Shown one piece after another: positions 1 through 9,956 of a stretch of DNA of 64,000 bases (its first letter is position 1; the number at the start of each line of letters is the position of its first letter). Both the position numbers and the translations under genes were made by a program. The DNA comes from a bacterium 210917-SL.2.15. Lineage in GTDB: Bacteria; Bacillota; Clostridia; Oscillospirales; Oscillospiraceae. Below the pieces are notes generated by a model. That model saw only the letters and a program-made list of their open reading frames with translations, searched no databases and was not told the DNA's origin. The DNA is taken from contig JAJCJC010000010.1 in NCBI GenBank assembly GCA_020555605.1, positions 1-64,000 on the forward strand, written 5' to 3'.

Positions 1-1
1 T

Positions 2-55
2 AGATTACCACAACTCTTTTCGTTTGTCAAGAACTTTTTTCAAGTTTTTTCAAAC
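2..55 (-). promoter_or_regulatory. rRNA-type promoter, copy A
   Basis: On the minus strand TTGACA (30-25) and TAATCT (7-2) are separated by exactly 17 bp. Just upstream (31-55) are runs of A spaced about one helical turn apart, as in an UP element. It is the copy nearest the window edge and would drive transcription leftward out of the window. The tandem arrangement and A-tracts are typical of rRNA operon promoters; the rRNA genes themselves are not in the window, so that part is inference. Confidence 0.7.
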
Positions 56-118
56 TTTTTCGTCGCAGTCCTCTCTTTTTCACCGTTTCCGGCCGCCGCC
101 CTCGCGGACAGCTTTGTT

Positions 119-180
119 AGATTACCATATCCTTAAGCCTTTGTCAAGAACTTTTTTTCTTAACTCCAAACTTTTTTCAT
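119..180 (-). promoter_or_regulatory. rRNA-type promoter, copy B
   Basis: Same design as the copy to its left: TTGACA at 147-142, 17-bp spacer, TAATCT at 124-119, with A-tracts upstream (148-180). The downstream segment reads GCTGTCCGCGAGGGCGGC on the minus strand and recurs in diverged form after the third copy. The distance to copy A is 117 bp. Confidence 0.7.
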
Positions 181-222
181 GGCTCTCTTCCGTTCCGCCC
201 TCCCTCGCGGGAAAGCTTGCTT

Positions 223-262
223 ATAATATCAAACCTTTCCCCCTTTGTCAAGCCTTTTCTCC
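223..262 (-). promoter_or_regulatory. rRNA-type promoter, copy C
   Basis: TTGACA at 251-246, 17-bp spacer and TATTAT at 228-223 on the minus strand. It lies about 104 bp from copy B and shares the CCCGCGAGGG initial transcribed motif. It is the most diverged of the three and has a weaker A-rich upstream segment. Confidence 0.65.
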
Positions 263-270
263 TTTTTTTG

Positions 271-300
271 TTAAAAAAAGCCCGCAAAGCATTTTGCGGT
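271..300 (-). terminator. rho-independent terminator (minus)
   Basis: The arms CCGCAAA (283-289) and TTTGCGG (293-299) form a hairpin that, on the minus strand, is followed by a run of seven T. It would stop leftward transcription before the tandem promoters. No intact minus-strand gene lies directly upstream, so it may belong to sequence displaced by the IS element. Confidence 0.5.
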
Positions 301-343
301 GCCCCTTTTCCCGAATTGATGGACAAAAAAGCATTCGTTATAA

Positions 344-829
344 TGGATAGGTGATATCGCCTATATTCCCACCGGCGAAGGCTGGCTGTATTTGGCTGCC
401 GTCAAAGACTTATGCACCAAGAAGGTTGTGGGTTACGCCTTTTCCAGCCGCATCGACACACAGTTGTCCCTATCCGCGTCGGACATGGCTGTACGCCGCC
501 GACGGCCCGGCCCTGGCCTGATTTTCCACAGTGACAGGGGCGTCCAGTATGCCGCGGAAGCCTTTTGGCGCCGGCTTGCCGCGCTGGGCATCCGGCAAAG
601 CATGTCCCACAAAGGCGACCCCTACGATAACGCTGTGGCGGAGAACTTTTTCAGCTGTCTCAAATGTGAACGGGTTCACCTGCGCCAATATGGCCCCCGC
701 CGTGCTGCTCAAGCGGATATTTTCGCCTATATCGAGGCCTTTTACAATACGCTGCGCCCGCATTCTGCCATTGACTGGCTCTCACCGTGCGCTTTTGAAC
801 TGCGCCTGCGTAATGCCTCTGCCGCCTGA
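344..829 (+). pseudogene. IS3-family transposase (OrfB), 5'-truncated
   Basis: The frame is open from 344 after a stop codon and encodes the C-terminal rve integrase core of an IS3-type transposase. All three parts of the DDE site can be recognised: Asp in GDIAYIPT (near 353), Asp in HSDRG (near 526) and Glu in DNAVAENFF (near 640). The N-terminal half of OrfB, the OrfA frame with its helix-turn-helix, and any programmed frameshift site are missing. No ribosome site precedes the first TTG at 392. It is therefore a dead fragment, left upstream of an rRNA-type promoter array. Terminal inverted repeats were not found. Confidence 0.85.
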
Positions 830-879
830 TCTGAGAGATTTTACGTATTACTGCGATTCATTCCGTTTTTTCCCGCTTT

Positions 880-1370
880 TTACTGTCTATTTTTTCGGGA
901 AGGGCTCAGTTTAATTTCATCATTAGCATTAAAAATCTTTGCGTGCCGCTTCTTAACTTTTTCAAAAATCTTAGAAATGCGCTTCTGTACTGTCAACTGG
1001 CCATCGGGGTTGGAGCGTTCTTCAGATGTAGTATAACACTGCAACGGATTCGGGATATTTCTCTCATCCTCAATCTTACAGAAGATAACCTTCAGTAGTT
1101 CAAAAAATGCGGGCTGCTTCTGCACCCCATCGTTTACATAGACGTGGTTGTGGCAAGTCTTAAATATGAAGTGTACTCGATTCTAATCTGGGGTGGTAAA
1201 TACTTATGCTCATTTACCAAGCGTTTTTCAATGGTCTGACGTACATATTCTTCAAGGGTATCATTCCGGAACTTTCCATCGATATAATCACAAATTTTTC
1301 CATCAGGAATAACAATTACTTTTGGTTCAGCCATTGTCGTTCTCTCCATTTCTATCGTGCGGGTGGACAT
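880..1370 (-). pseudogene. remnant of an N-6 DNA methylase (type I restriction-like)
   Basis: Two minus-strand frames carry separate pieces of one family. The upstream piece (1370 to about 1180) begins with an N-terminal HSDR-type segment (motifs VIVIPDGKICDYIDGKF, EEYVRQTIEKRL, NEHKY). The downstream piece (about 1182 to 880) has the helical methylase motifs TCHNHVYVND, LLKVIFCKIEDE, VQKRISKIFEKVKK and EIKLSP. Several hundred residues between them, and the whole catalytic domain after EIKLSP, are missing. The gene is thus internally deleted, frameshifted and truncated where the IS sequence begins. The family assignment rests on remembered motif similarity and is moderate; a non-functional state is clear. 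Confidence 0.55.
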
Positions 1371-1585
1371 AGCGGATTATATCCGACAAATCACAGTTCA
1401 GCGCATAGCAGATACGAGCAAGAACATCAAGATCAGGTCCTTTTATATTATTCTTACAGTATGAATTCAACTGCGTTCGTTGCAAATTTGCTTTGTCTGA
1501 AAGCTCATTTTGACTAATTCCGTTTACCCCCAAATAATCGGCAAGGACAATATCGAAATGTCCATAATCAAACGGTTCACTTCAT
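1327..1585 (-). pseudogene. Cro/C1-type HTH regulator, start disrupted
   Basis: The minus frame encodes a compact helix-turn-helix protein (ISQNELSDKANLQRTQLNSY, then LARICYALNCDLSDII) like the small XRE/HTH_26 controllers that accompany restriction-modification genes. It overlaps the methylase remnant by about 44 bp and would be its first partner in the operon. A ribosome site GGAGG (1598-1594) and ATG codons follow the promoter, but the ATG at 1585 reads into TGA after two codons. The HTH frame is closed by TGA at 1584-1582, so a one-base shift separates start and body. Translation from TTG at 1533 without a good ribosome site would give 68 residues. It is probably inactive, in line with the decayed neighbour. 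Confidence 0.6.
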
Positions 1586-1606
1586 AACATCATCCTCCAA
1601 TTAAAA

Positions 1607-1634
1607 ATTATATCTCAAAAAGCAGATATGTACA
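1607..1634 (-). promoter_or_regulatory. sigma-A promoter of the decayed R-M locus
   Basis: TGTACA (1634-1629), 16-bp spacer and a perfect TATAAT (1612-1607) on the minus strand, just upstream of the GGAGG at 1598. It reads into the HTH and methylase remnants. Confidence 0.55.
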
Positions 1635-1678
1635 GTTGTGATTATTTGCAGGTGTTAGATATAAAAAATCGTTAAAAG

Positions 1679-1722
1679 CAAAAAGGGATAGCCACAAGCC
1701 ATCGTAATGACTTGCGGCTATC
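1679..1722 (-). terminator. terminator of the atp operon
   Basis: A 12-bp stem with one mismatch (1687-1698 with 1711-1722) is followed on the minus strand by CCCTTTTTGCTTTT. It lies about 105 bp after the atpC stop codon and is the first terminator downstream of the operon. Confidence 0.75.
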
Positions 1723-1827
1723 TTCTTTTGCGTCGTACCGATGTTGCCCTTGGGCTAGGTTCACTCCGTGTCCCTATGACACAGAGCAGTTCTTTGCAGG
1801 CTTTTCATTCTTGTTTCGCCGAACCCG

Positions 1828-2247
1828 TCAGCGGCCCAGCGATGAACCGGACTTGCGCGCAACCTTCAATTTAGCCATTGCACGGGCTAATTCGGCCTGA
1901 GAATGGGCAAATTCGATCTGGCTCTTCTTCTCGCGGATCCGCTCTTCTGCGCGCACTTTGGCGCGTTCAGCATGCTCCACGTCGATTTCATCCGGCTTTT
2001 GGGCAAAATCAGTGATCACAATGACTTGATCGCGCATGATCTCCGCAAAACCGCAACCAACCGCAGCAACCTGCTGCTGTCCCTCCGCTGTAAAACGCAT
2101 TTCGCCGGCCGTAATCGCCATAACCATAGGCTCATGGCTTGCCAAAACGCCCTTTTCACCATCGATTGCCGGGATGGTCAGCGCTTCACAGGGGCCGTCG
2201 TAAAATACGCGGTCCAATGCCACAACCTGTAAATTAAATGTACTCAT
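1828..2247 (-). CDS. atpC: ATP synthase epsilon subunit
   Basis: Epsilon subunit of the F1 central stalk, 139 residues. It couples rotation to catalysis and, through its C-terminal helices, restrains ATP hydrolysis. The N-terminal beta-sandwich (FNLQVVALDRVFYDGPCEALTIPAIDGEKGVL) and the C-terminal helical hairpin rich in Glu, Lys and Ala are both present. The start is the ATG at 2247, preceded by GAGGTG; a GTG two codons upstream overlaps that ribosome site. It is the last gene of the atp operon, 29 bp after atpD. Confidence 0.95.
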   Translation of the reverse strand: MSTFNLQVVALDRVFYDGPCEALTIPAIDGEKGVLASHEPMVMAITAGEMRFTAEGQQQVAAVGCGFAEIMRDQVIVITDFAQKPDEIDVEHAERAKVRAEERIREKKSQIEFAHSQAELARAMAKLKVARKSGSSLGR

Positions 2248-2276
2248 CCGCACACCTCGATTTCACAGCTGGACGC

Positions 2277-3686
<1,410 letters not shown>

Positions 3687-4574
3687 TTATTCCTGCGCAG
3701 CGGCGCCGCTGACGACTTCGTTTAGCTCCGTCGTAATGGCCGCCTGCCGGACGCGGTTGTAGAGGAGCGTCAGACTCCGGATAATCTCCTCTGCATTCGT
3801 CGTTGCATTGTCCATGGCGGTCATACGGGCGTTCTGCTCGGAGGCATAGGCCTCGATCATCGCGCCGAAAATCAGGCCCTTTGCATAGTTGGGCACGACC
3901 TGCTTCAAGACTGCCTGGGGAGAGGGCACGTAAGTATGCATATACTCGCCTGCCGCTTCCTCGTGATTGAACATGTGCTTCGTCAGGGGCAGGATACGGA
4001 GCATCTCCGCATCCATGCTGATCGCGTTGCGCATCTTAGTATAAATGACGTATACCTCATCGAGCTTGCCGCTTTTGTACAGCTCCAGCACATGCTCCAT
4101 CAGATCGCGGGCCCGCCAGATGGTGGGATCTACCGCCGCATAAGAAAATTCCCCGTCAACGACGCCGAATCCCTTATGCTTTTCGAAGTAATGCCTGCCG
4201 CTAACACCGATGGAAAAGATGGTGTTATCACCGCCTTTTGCCATCTCCGTTTCGGCCAGCTTGATGATATTGTGGTTGTAAGCGCCCGCCAGGCCCTTGT
4301 CGGACGTAATGACGATATAACCGCGCTTCTTCCCGTCGTCCTTGGCTGCCTCGGCCACTTCCTCGCAGAAGTAGACATTCTCCTCCAGTTCCGGGGAATG
4401 GGCCAGGATATCCGCAATGGTGTCCTGCAGCTTCAGAAAGTACGGCACCGTCGCATCCAGTCTGGCTCTCGCCTTTTTCAGCTTGGCAGAAGACATGAGA
4501 TACATCGCCTTGGTAATCTTCATGGTCTTCTGTACGCTTTCTTTCCGCGTACGGATATCTTTCATGCTTTCCAT
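3687..4574 (-). CDS. atpG: ATP synthase gamma subunit
   Basis: Gamma subunit, the rotating shaft of F1, 295 residues. The N-terminal coiled-coil helix (RTRKESVQKTMKITKAMYLMSSAKLKKA) and the C-terminal helix (NATTNAEEIIRSLTLLYNRVRQAAITTELNEVVSGA) that form the shaft are conserved; the Rossmann-like middle (VITSDKGLAGAYN) is also clear. The start at ATG 4574 has AGGTGA in front; a second ATG three codons in is possible. It lies 4 bp after atpA. Confidence 0.97.
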   Translation of the reverse strand: MESMKDIRTRKESVQKTMKITKAMYLMSSAKLKKARARLDATVPYFLKLQDTIADILAHSPELEENVYFCEEVAEAAKDDGKKRGYIVITSDKGLAGAYNHNIIKLAETEMAKGGDNTIFSIGVSGRHYFEKHKGFGVVDGEFSYAAVDPTIWRARDLMEHVLELYKSGKLDEVYVIYTKMRNAISMDAEMLRILPLTKHMFNHEEAAGEYMHTYVPSPQAVLKQVVPNYAKGLIFGAMIEAYASEQNARMTAMDNATTNAEEIIRSLTLLYNRVRQAAITTELNEVVSGAAAQE

Positions 4575-4578
4575 GAAA

Positions 4579-6081
4579 TCACCTACTCTTGTATTCTTTC
4601 ACCGCCGCCAGGATCTTCTCCTTCAACTCGTCGGATACCTTCTTCTCCACGTTGATCTCCGTGACGATGTCTGGATAGGTGCTCTCGATGTACTCCACAA
4701 CGCCGTTTTTAAACGCTTCCATATCCTTGCCGTCCACGCCCACCATCTGGCGGTTGGATGCCGCGCACAGCAGAATTACCTGCTTGTGCAGAGGCATAGG
4801 ATTATAGAGAGGCTGCTTGAGCAGATCCACCAGAGAACGACCGTATTCCAGCACGTTCTTGGTCGCCTCATCCAAATCGGAGGAGAACTGAGAGAACGCC
4901 TCCATCTCACGGTACTGAGACATATCCACACGCAGCGTACCGGAAACAGTTTTCATTGCCTTGGTCTGGGCCTTGCCGCCCACGCGAGATACGGACAGGC
5001 CCACGTTGACGGCAGGCCGGATGCCGGAGTGGAACAGATCCGTTTCCAGGAAAATCTGACCGTCGGTGATGGAGATCACGTTGGTGGGGATATAGGCGGA
5101 AACGTCGCCGGCCTGAGTCTCAATGATGGGCAGCGCCGTCATGGAACCGCCGCCGAAAGCTTCGTCACGGCGGCAGGCGCGCTCCAGCAGACGGGAGTGC
5201 AGATAAAACACGTCGCCGGGGTATGCTTCACGTCCGGGCGGGCGATGGAGCAGCAGGGAAATGGCACGGTAAGCCTGGGCCTGCTTGGACAGATCGTCGT
5301 AAACGATCAGCACATCCTTACCCTCGTCCATGAAATGTTCGCCGATGGCAGCGCCCGTGTAAGGGGCAATATACTGCAGCGGCGCAGAGTCGGACGCGGT
5401 AGCGGAAACGATGATCGAATAGTCCATAGCGCCGTATTTGGTCAAGGTACTCACAATCTTTGCGATGGTAGACGCCTTCTGACCAATGGCAACATAAATG
5501 CAGATCACATCCTGGCCTTTCTGGTTCAGGATAGTATCCACCGCCAGGGCTGTTTTACCGGTCTGACGGTCGCCGATGATCAGCTCACGCTGACCGCGGC
5601 CGATGGGGAACATGGAGTCAATGGCCAGAATACCGGTCATCAAAGGGACATTGACTTCCTTTCTCGTAATCACGCCGGGCGCTTTGTGCTCAACAGGGCG
5701 GTAGTCATCGGTCTCGATGGCACCCTTGCCATCGATGGGCAGGCCCAGGGCGTTGACCACGCGGCCAACCATCTTGTCGCCCACGGCGACGCCTGCCTCA
5801 CGGCCGGTGCACTTGACGGTGGAGCCTTCCACAAGACCGTCCTGCGTTCCGAACAGAACGCAGCCCACAGTCTTCTGCTCAAGGCTCAGCACCATGCCTT
5901 CCGTGCCGTTTTCAAACTCGAGAAGTTCGCCGTACTTGGCATGCTGCAAACCATAGATGGTCGCAATACCGTCGCCGACGGACAAAATCCGGCCTACCTC
6001 TTCGGTTTTGGCCTCGTTGTCGTAATTCTCGATCTCACTTTTCAATACAGAAATGATTTTCTGCGAATCGACATTGCTCAT
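4579..6081 (-). CDS. atpA: ATP synthase alpha subunit
   Basis: Non-catalytic nucleotide-binding alpha subunit, 500 residues, full length. The P-loop GDRQTGKTA is near residue 170, and the signature region [22 protein letters not shown] near residue 365 includes the arginine that reaches into the catalytic site. The start ATG 6081 is preceded by GAGGTGAG. It is in the canonical position between atpH and atpG. Confidence 0.98.
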   Translation of the reverse strand: MSNVDSQKIISVLKSEIENYDNEAKTEEVGRILSVGDGIATIYGLQHAKYGELLEFENGTEGMVLSLEQKTVGCVLFGTQDGLVEGSTVKCTGREAGVAVGDKMVGRVVNALGLPIDGKGAIETDDYRPVEHKAPGVITRKEVNVPLMTGILAIDSMFPIGRGQRELIIGDRQTGKTALAVDTILNQKGQDVICIYVAIGQKASTIAKIVSTLTKYGAMDYSIIVSATASDSAPLQYIAPYTGAAIGEHFMDEGKDVLIVYDDLSKQAQAYRAISLLLHRPPGREAYPGDVFYLHSRLLERACRRDEAFGGGSMTALPIIETQAGDVSAYIPTNVISITDGQIFLETDLFHSGIRPAVNVGLSVSRVGGKAQTKAMKTVSGTLRVDMSQYREMEAFSQFSSDLDEATKNVLEYGRSLVDLLKQPLYNPMPLHKQVILLCAASNRQMVGVDGKDMEAFKNGVVEYIESTYPDIVTEINVEKKVSDELKEKILAAVKEYKSR

Positions 6082-6087
6082 GTTTTC

Positions 6088-6588
6088 TCACCTCACTGCA
6101 AAATGACGCTGCATTTTGAGGATGGCGGTGCGAATGCTCTTGTCGAGCACACTGTCGCCCACAGCGAGGATAAACCCGCCCACCAGGGAGGGATCCTCCT
6201 GCAGCGTCAGTTCCACGCCGTCCTTGCCATACCGGCGGCAGATCAGCTTCTTGAGCTTCTCCACCTGCGCGTCATCGGGTTTTGTCACATACGTAAAGGT
6301 CGCTCGGGCCACATTTTTGGCGTCCAGCACCAGCTGATCGTATGTTTGGAACATATCCTCCGCCAGGACGATATCTCCGTTGTCGCTCATCACCTTGACA
6401 AAATTCCACACTGCCTTGGGAAACAGTTTTTCAACCACGCCGTGCTTGTTCTGCCGGCTGACGAAAGGATTCGCGAGCACCTCGTAAACCATCTCGTTGG
6501 TCAGCAGGGCGCGCATGTCGTCCACGTCTCCTGGAGCAATGTTCATATCCATCAGGACTTTTGCGTAATTATCCGCAACAACCGTCAT
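6088..6588 (-). CDS. atpH: ATP synthase delta subunit
   Basis: Delta (OSCP-like) subunit, 166 residues, which ties the top of F1 to the peripheral stalk. The N-terminal helical bundle (VADNYAKVLMDM) and the C-terminal signature (EDPSLVGGFILAVGDSVLDKSIRTAILKMQRHF) are recognisable. Its ATG overlaps the atpF stop as ATGA, which suggests translational coupling of the two stator subunits. Confidence 0.95.
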   Translation of the reverse strand: MTVVADNYAKVLMDMNIAPGDVDDMRALLTNEMVYEVLANPFVSRQNKHGVVEKLFPKAVWNFVKVMSDNGDIVLAEDMFQTYDQLVLDAKNVARATFTYVTKPDDAQVEKLKKLICRRYGKDGVELTLQEDPSLVGGFILAVGDSVLDKSIRTAILKMQRHFAVR

Positions 6589-7070
6589 TTCGCATCCCCC
6601 GCTTCCGCCAAGAACGCGTCGAGCATGGCCTTATTGGCCTTGGCGTCGACCGTGGTGCCGAGCAGCTTGGATGCAGCCGCCAGAGCCACAGAGGCCAGCT
6701 CGGACTGCGCGTCCTTGAGAATCTTCTCGCGGTCGGCTTCGGCGGCAGCGTTGGCCTGCCGGACGATCTGGGATGCGTCGGCGTTGGCCTTGTCAATGAT
6801 CTGGTTATACTGTACCTGTGCACGGTCCTTCGCATCAGACACAATCTGGAAGGATTCCTGCTTCGCGTCCTTCAGGGAGGATTCATACTGCTGCTTGAGT
6901 GCCTGCGCAGCCGCATTTTTCTGATCCGCGTCGCTGAGCGTGCCTTCAATGGCCGCCTTGCGCTTTTCGATCATGCCGAGCACCGGCTTGAACAAAAAGA
7001 TACGCAGCAGGATAAACAGGATCAGCAGATTGACAACAGTCCAGAAGATATTTTGATCTACATGTAACAT
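6585..7070 (-). CDS. atpF: ATP synthase subunit b
   Basis: Subunit b of the peripheral stalk, 161 residues. An N-terminal membrane helix (NIFWTVVNLLILFILLRIFLF) is followed by a long charged Ala/Glu/Lys coiled coil that dimerises and reaches the delta subunit. The start is ATG 7070 with GGAGG ahead; the TTG at 7088 would place the ribosome site inside the frame. It overlaps atpH by 4 bp. Confidence 0.95.
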   Translation of the reverse strand: MLHVDQNIFWTVVNLLILFILLRIFLFKPVLGMIEKRKAAIEGTLSDADQKNAAAQALKQQYESSLKDAKQESFQIVSDAKDRAQVQYNQIIDKANADASQIVRQANAAAEADREKILKDAQSELASVALAAASKLLGTTVDAKANKAMLDAFLAEAGDAK

Positions 7071-7124
7071 CCTGTTGCCTCCAATCAAAAGTTAAATGAT
7101 GTAATTCTCCTTTTATTGAGGCAA

Positions 7125-7394
<270 letters not shown>

Positions 7395-8075
7395 TTATTC
7401 TATCGCTTCCTGAATGTACAAAGACGTCAGGAATACAAAGACATAGGCCTGCAGGAATGCGTCAAAAATATCGAAATACATGCTTGCGGCCAGCGGAAAC
7501 ACCGCCGGAATGACCATCTTGATCAGTTCCATGATGATGTAAGCGCCCAAAATATTACCGAACAGTCGCATACACAGCGACAGCGGCTTGATGACCAGCT
7601 CGAGAACGTTCAGCGGCGTGACAATGGCCACAGGCTGCGAAAAACTCTTGAGCCAGCCGCCCACGCCTCTGTGATGGATGCTGGCATACTGCACCAGTAT
7701 AATGCTCATAATGGCCAGCCCCAGCGTCACATTCAGATCCTTGGTCGGCGGCGTCAGGCCAAACAGGCCCACCATATTGGCTACACCGAGATAGATCATC
7801 ACCGTCAGCAAATATGGGATATACCGTTTTCCATGCTCACCCAGGATCCCATAGAGCATGTTGTAGAGCATGCCAATAAAGCCCTCGATCACCACCTGCC
7901 TCTTTTTGGTCGGAACGACCTCCATGTGGCGGGTAAACCAGATAGACAGTACCACCAGCACCAATATGATTCCCCATGTGATATAAACACCCTGCGGAAT
8001 CGTAATGCCGCCGACGGTAATGGCGTTGGTCATGTAATCAAGATGATGCGTGATTTTTTCTGAGATATTCCCCAC
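7395..8075 (-). CDS. atpB: ATP synthase subunit a
   Basis: Subunit a of Fo, 226 residues, which provides the two ion half-channels beside the c-ring. The hallmark helix with the essential Arg (KPLSLCMRLFGNILGAYIIM) and the C-terminal segment AFLQAYVFVFLTSLYIQEAI are present. The start codon is GTG at 8075 behind GGGAGGTGAG. It is the first gene of the operon; no atpI gene was recognised upstream. Confidence 0.96.
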   Translation of the reverse strand: MGNISEKITHHLDYMTNAITVGGITIPQGVYITWGIILVLVVLSIWFTRHMEVVPTKKRQVVIEGFIGMLYNMLYGILGEHGKRYIPYLLTVMIYLGVANMVGLFGLTPPTKDLNVTLGLAIMSIILVQYASIHHRGVGGWLKSFSQPVAIVTPLNVLELVIKPLSLCMRLFGNILGAYIIMELIKMVIPAVFPLAASMYFDIFDAFLQAYVFVFLTSLYIQEAIE

Positions 8076-8306
8076 GTTATCTCACCTCCCTCTCTCCATA
8101 TCGTTTTGTGCCCTCACAATCCCGCAAGGCGGGCCGGAACGGCTCTCTACAGCATACCATAAACGTCCCCCCAAATCTTGTAGATTTGGTATGTGCCGTG
8201 CGCGCGTAAAGTCTGATATCTTGTAGTTTTTCCGCGGCAATTTCTTGCAGTATTTTGCGTTTTTTGAATAATTTCACAAAACATCCGCATGCTGTATATA
8301 AATCTC

Positions 8307-8334
8307 ATTTTAGCGAAACACATTTAAAAGTCAA
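8307..8334 (-). promoter_or_regulatory. sigma-A promoter of the atp operon
   Basis: TTGACT (8334-8329), 16-bp spacer and TAAAAT (8312-8307) on the minus strand. It gives a leader of about 220 nt before atpB, which contains a possible hairpin at 8171-8189 (CCAAATC, loop, GATTTGG). Confidence 0.65.
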
Positions 8335-8347
8335 GGTATTCCTTCCC

Positions 8348-8418
8348 CCAAAATCTACATTTTGGTGAAATCTTTACAAATTCCGCAAAATCATTGTTAA
8401 TGTATTAACAATGATTTT
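8348..8418. repeat. two palindromes in the atp/spoVA divergent region
   Basis: 8387-8418 is a perfect palindrome with 15-bp arms (AAAATCATTGTTAAT, loop GT, then its complement). 8348-8365 is a shorter one (CCAAAAT, four bases, ATTTTGG). They lie between the divergent atp promoter and spoVAD. As both flanking genes point away, a simple terminator role is unlikely; an operator or a barrier hairpin is possible. Apart from these, the atp promoter and an atp-leader hairpin, 8076-8506 holds no gene that I recognise. Confidence 0.6.
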
Positions 8419-8506
8419 TCCTTCTGCCTGCTGCTCCCGGCGGGTTAATTTTCCCTTCGCAGGGGCATACTGTGTTTATTCGATCTTTTCTTCCGGAGGT
8501 GTTCCC

Positions 8507-9514
8507 ATGCAAACGCGGCAGACCACCCATTTATCCGTCCCGCCCTCTGTGCTGTCCTGGGCCAATATCGGCGGAAAATATGAAAAAGACGGCCCCCTGG
8601 CCCCCTATTTTGACCGGCTGGACCCGGACTCTTTTTTCGGCGAAACGACTTACGAAAAAGCGGAATCCGCCATGCAGCGCTATGCCTTGAGCAAGGCGCT
8701 GGAAAAAGCGCATCTGGACAGTGAACAGCTCGATTGCATTTTCGGCGGAGATCTGCTCAACCAGTGCATCGCCGCCGGATTTGCCATGCGGGACTTCCCC
8801 GTTCCCTTTTACGGCCTGTACGGCGCCTGTTCCACCATGGGCGAAAGCCTTTCCCTGGCGGCGCTGCTTGTGAGCGCGGGATATCTGTCCCGCGCCGCCG
8901 CAGTGACTTCCTCCCATTTCTGCAGCGCAGAACGGCAGTATCGCATGCCCATGCCTTACGGCAGCCAGCGCTGCCCCACCGCACAGTGGACCGCCACCGC
9001 CGCCGGCTGCACTATCCTCGCCGCCGTAGGAAACGGGCCTTATATCACCCATGTGACACGGGGCCGCGTGATCGACAAAGGGATCACCGACGCCAATAAT
9101 ATGGGGGCCGCCATGGCACCGGCCGCTCTGGATACCCTGCAGGCCTTTTTTCGTGATACAGGCTGCGTCCCCAGCGATTTTGACCGCATCATCACAGGCG
9201 ATCTGGGAAAACTGGGCAGTGCCATTCTTGTGGATTTGGCCCAGCGGGAAGGACTGGATCTGTCCGCCAACTACAGTGACTGCGGCTTACTACTTTATGA
9301 CCTGGAACGGCAGGATATGCACTGTGGCGGCTCCGGCTGCGGCTGCAGCGCCTCGGTGTTCAACGGATATCTGCTGAGCCGGCTGCAAACAGGACAGTGG
9401 CGCCGCATCCTCTTTGCCCCCACCGGTGCGCTGCTCTCCCCCACCTCCAGTTTTCAAGGGGAAAGCATTCCCGGCATATGCCATGCCGTGGTGATCTCTG
9501 CAGAAAAGGAGTGA
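8507..9514 (+). CDS. spoVAD: stage V sporulation protein AD
   Basis: SpoVAD, 335 residues, a thiolase-fold protein of the SpoVA channel that moves Ca-dipicolinate into the forespore. The family core is clear: GGDLLNQCIAAGFAMRDF, YGLYGACSTMGESLSLA, VTSSHFCSAERQYRMP, GGSGCGCSASVFNGYLL. The start is ATG 8507 after CCGGAGG; the longer open frame from 8411 has no ribosome site. It is coupled to spoVAE by a 4-bp overlap. The usual upstream partner spoVAC is not here. A forespore sigma-G type promoter would be expected, but I see only a weak candidate (CATACTG near 8466). Confidence 0.95.
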   Translation: MQTRQTTHLSVPPSVLSWANIGGKYEKDGPLAPYFDRLDPDSFFGETTYEKAESAMQRYALSKALEKAHLDSEQLDCIFGGDLLNQCIAAGFAMRDFPVPFYGLYGACSTMGESLSLAALLVSAGYLSRAAAVTSSHFCSAERQYRMPMPYGSQRCPTAQWTATAAGCTILAAVGNGPYITHVTRGRVIDKGITDANNMGAAMAPAALDTLQAFFRDTGCVPSDFDRIITGDLGKLGSAILVDLAQREGLDLSANYSDCGLLLYDLERQDMHCGGSGCGCSASVFNGYLLSRLQTGQWRRILFAPTGALLSPTSSFQGESIPGICHAVVISAEKE

Positions 9515-9876
9515 GTGTTTTGGAATATGTAAATGCATTTCTCTGCGGCGGCATTCTCTGTGCCATTGGCCAAATCCTGATTGATAAAACACAGCTGACC
9601 CCCGCGCGCATTTTGGTGGGCTATGTGGTGGCCGGCGTGATATTGGGCGCGCTGGGATTGTATGAACCCATCGTCCAATGGGGCGGCGCGGGCGCCACCG
9701 TCCCCTTGACCGGATTCGGCTACAGCCTGGCCCGCGGTGTCCGGGAAGCCGTGCTCGCCCGCGGCTGGATCGGCGTGCTCACCGGAGGCCTAAGCGCCAC
9801 AGCCGCCGGCATTGCCGCCGCAGTACTCTTTTCGTTCCTGGCCGCGCTGCTCTTCAAGCCGGGGGATAAACGCTGA
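9511..9876 (+). CDS. spoVAE: stage V sporulation protein AE
   Basis: Small membrane protein, 121 residues, with three to four hydrophobic helices (YVNAFLCGGILCAIGQILID; ILVGYVVAGVILGALGLY; TAAGIAAAVLFSFLAALLF). It is the SpoVAE(b)-type component that works with SpoVAD in dipicolinate transport. The start GTG 9511 overlaps the spoVAD stop (GTGA), with AAAAGGA just upstream, so translation is probably coupled. A strong terminator follows. Confidence 0.9.
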   Translation: MSVLEYVNAFLCGGILCAIGQILIDKTQLTPARILVGYVVAGVILGALGLYEPIVQWGGAGATVPLTGFGYSLARGVREAVLARGWIGVLTGGLSATAAGIAAAVLFSFLAALLFKPGDKR

Positions 9877-9882
9877 GTGGGC

Positions 9883-9912
9883 AAAGGAGGGGGATCTCCC
9901 CTCCTTTTTTTA
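9883..9912 (+). terminator. terminator of spoVAD-spoVAE
   Basis: A ten-base-pair stem (AAAGGAGGGG at 9883-9892 with its complement at 9898-9907) is followed by a T-run. Confidence 0.85.
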
Positions 9913-9920
9913 TCTTTTGC

Positions 9921-9948
9921 TTGACTTATGCTAAAGTTTGTTTATAAT
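9921..9948 (+). promoter_or_regulatory. sigma-A promoter of copA
   Basis: TTGACT (9921-9926), 16-bp spacer, perfect TATAAT (9943-9948). The CsoR-type operator starts nine bases downstream, so a bound repressor would cover the transcription start. Confidence 0.75.
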
Positions 9949-9956
9949 AACCGCAG

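Noticed and set aside
24..350. Open frame of 108 codons at the left end
   Set aside because: It is the translation of A/T-rich promoter repeats; it has no ribosome site and its composition is low-complexity Phe/Ser/Pro.
4417..6924. 835-codon open frame antisense to atpA and atpF/H
   Set aside because: It is a shadow of the conserved ATP synthase genes on the other strand, with His/Gln-rich meaningless sequence.
8077..8277. 66-codon minus frame ending just before atpB (KLFKKRKILQEI)
   Set aside because: It lies in the atp leader, begins at a GTG without a clear ribosome site, and has no atpI-like membrane segments.
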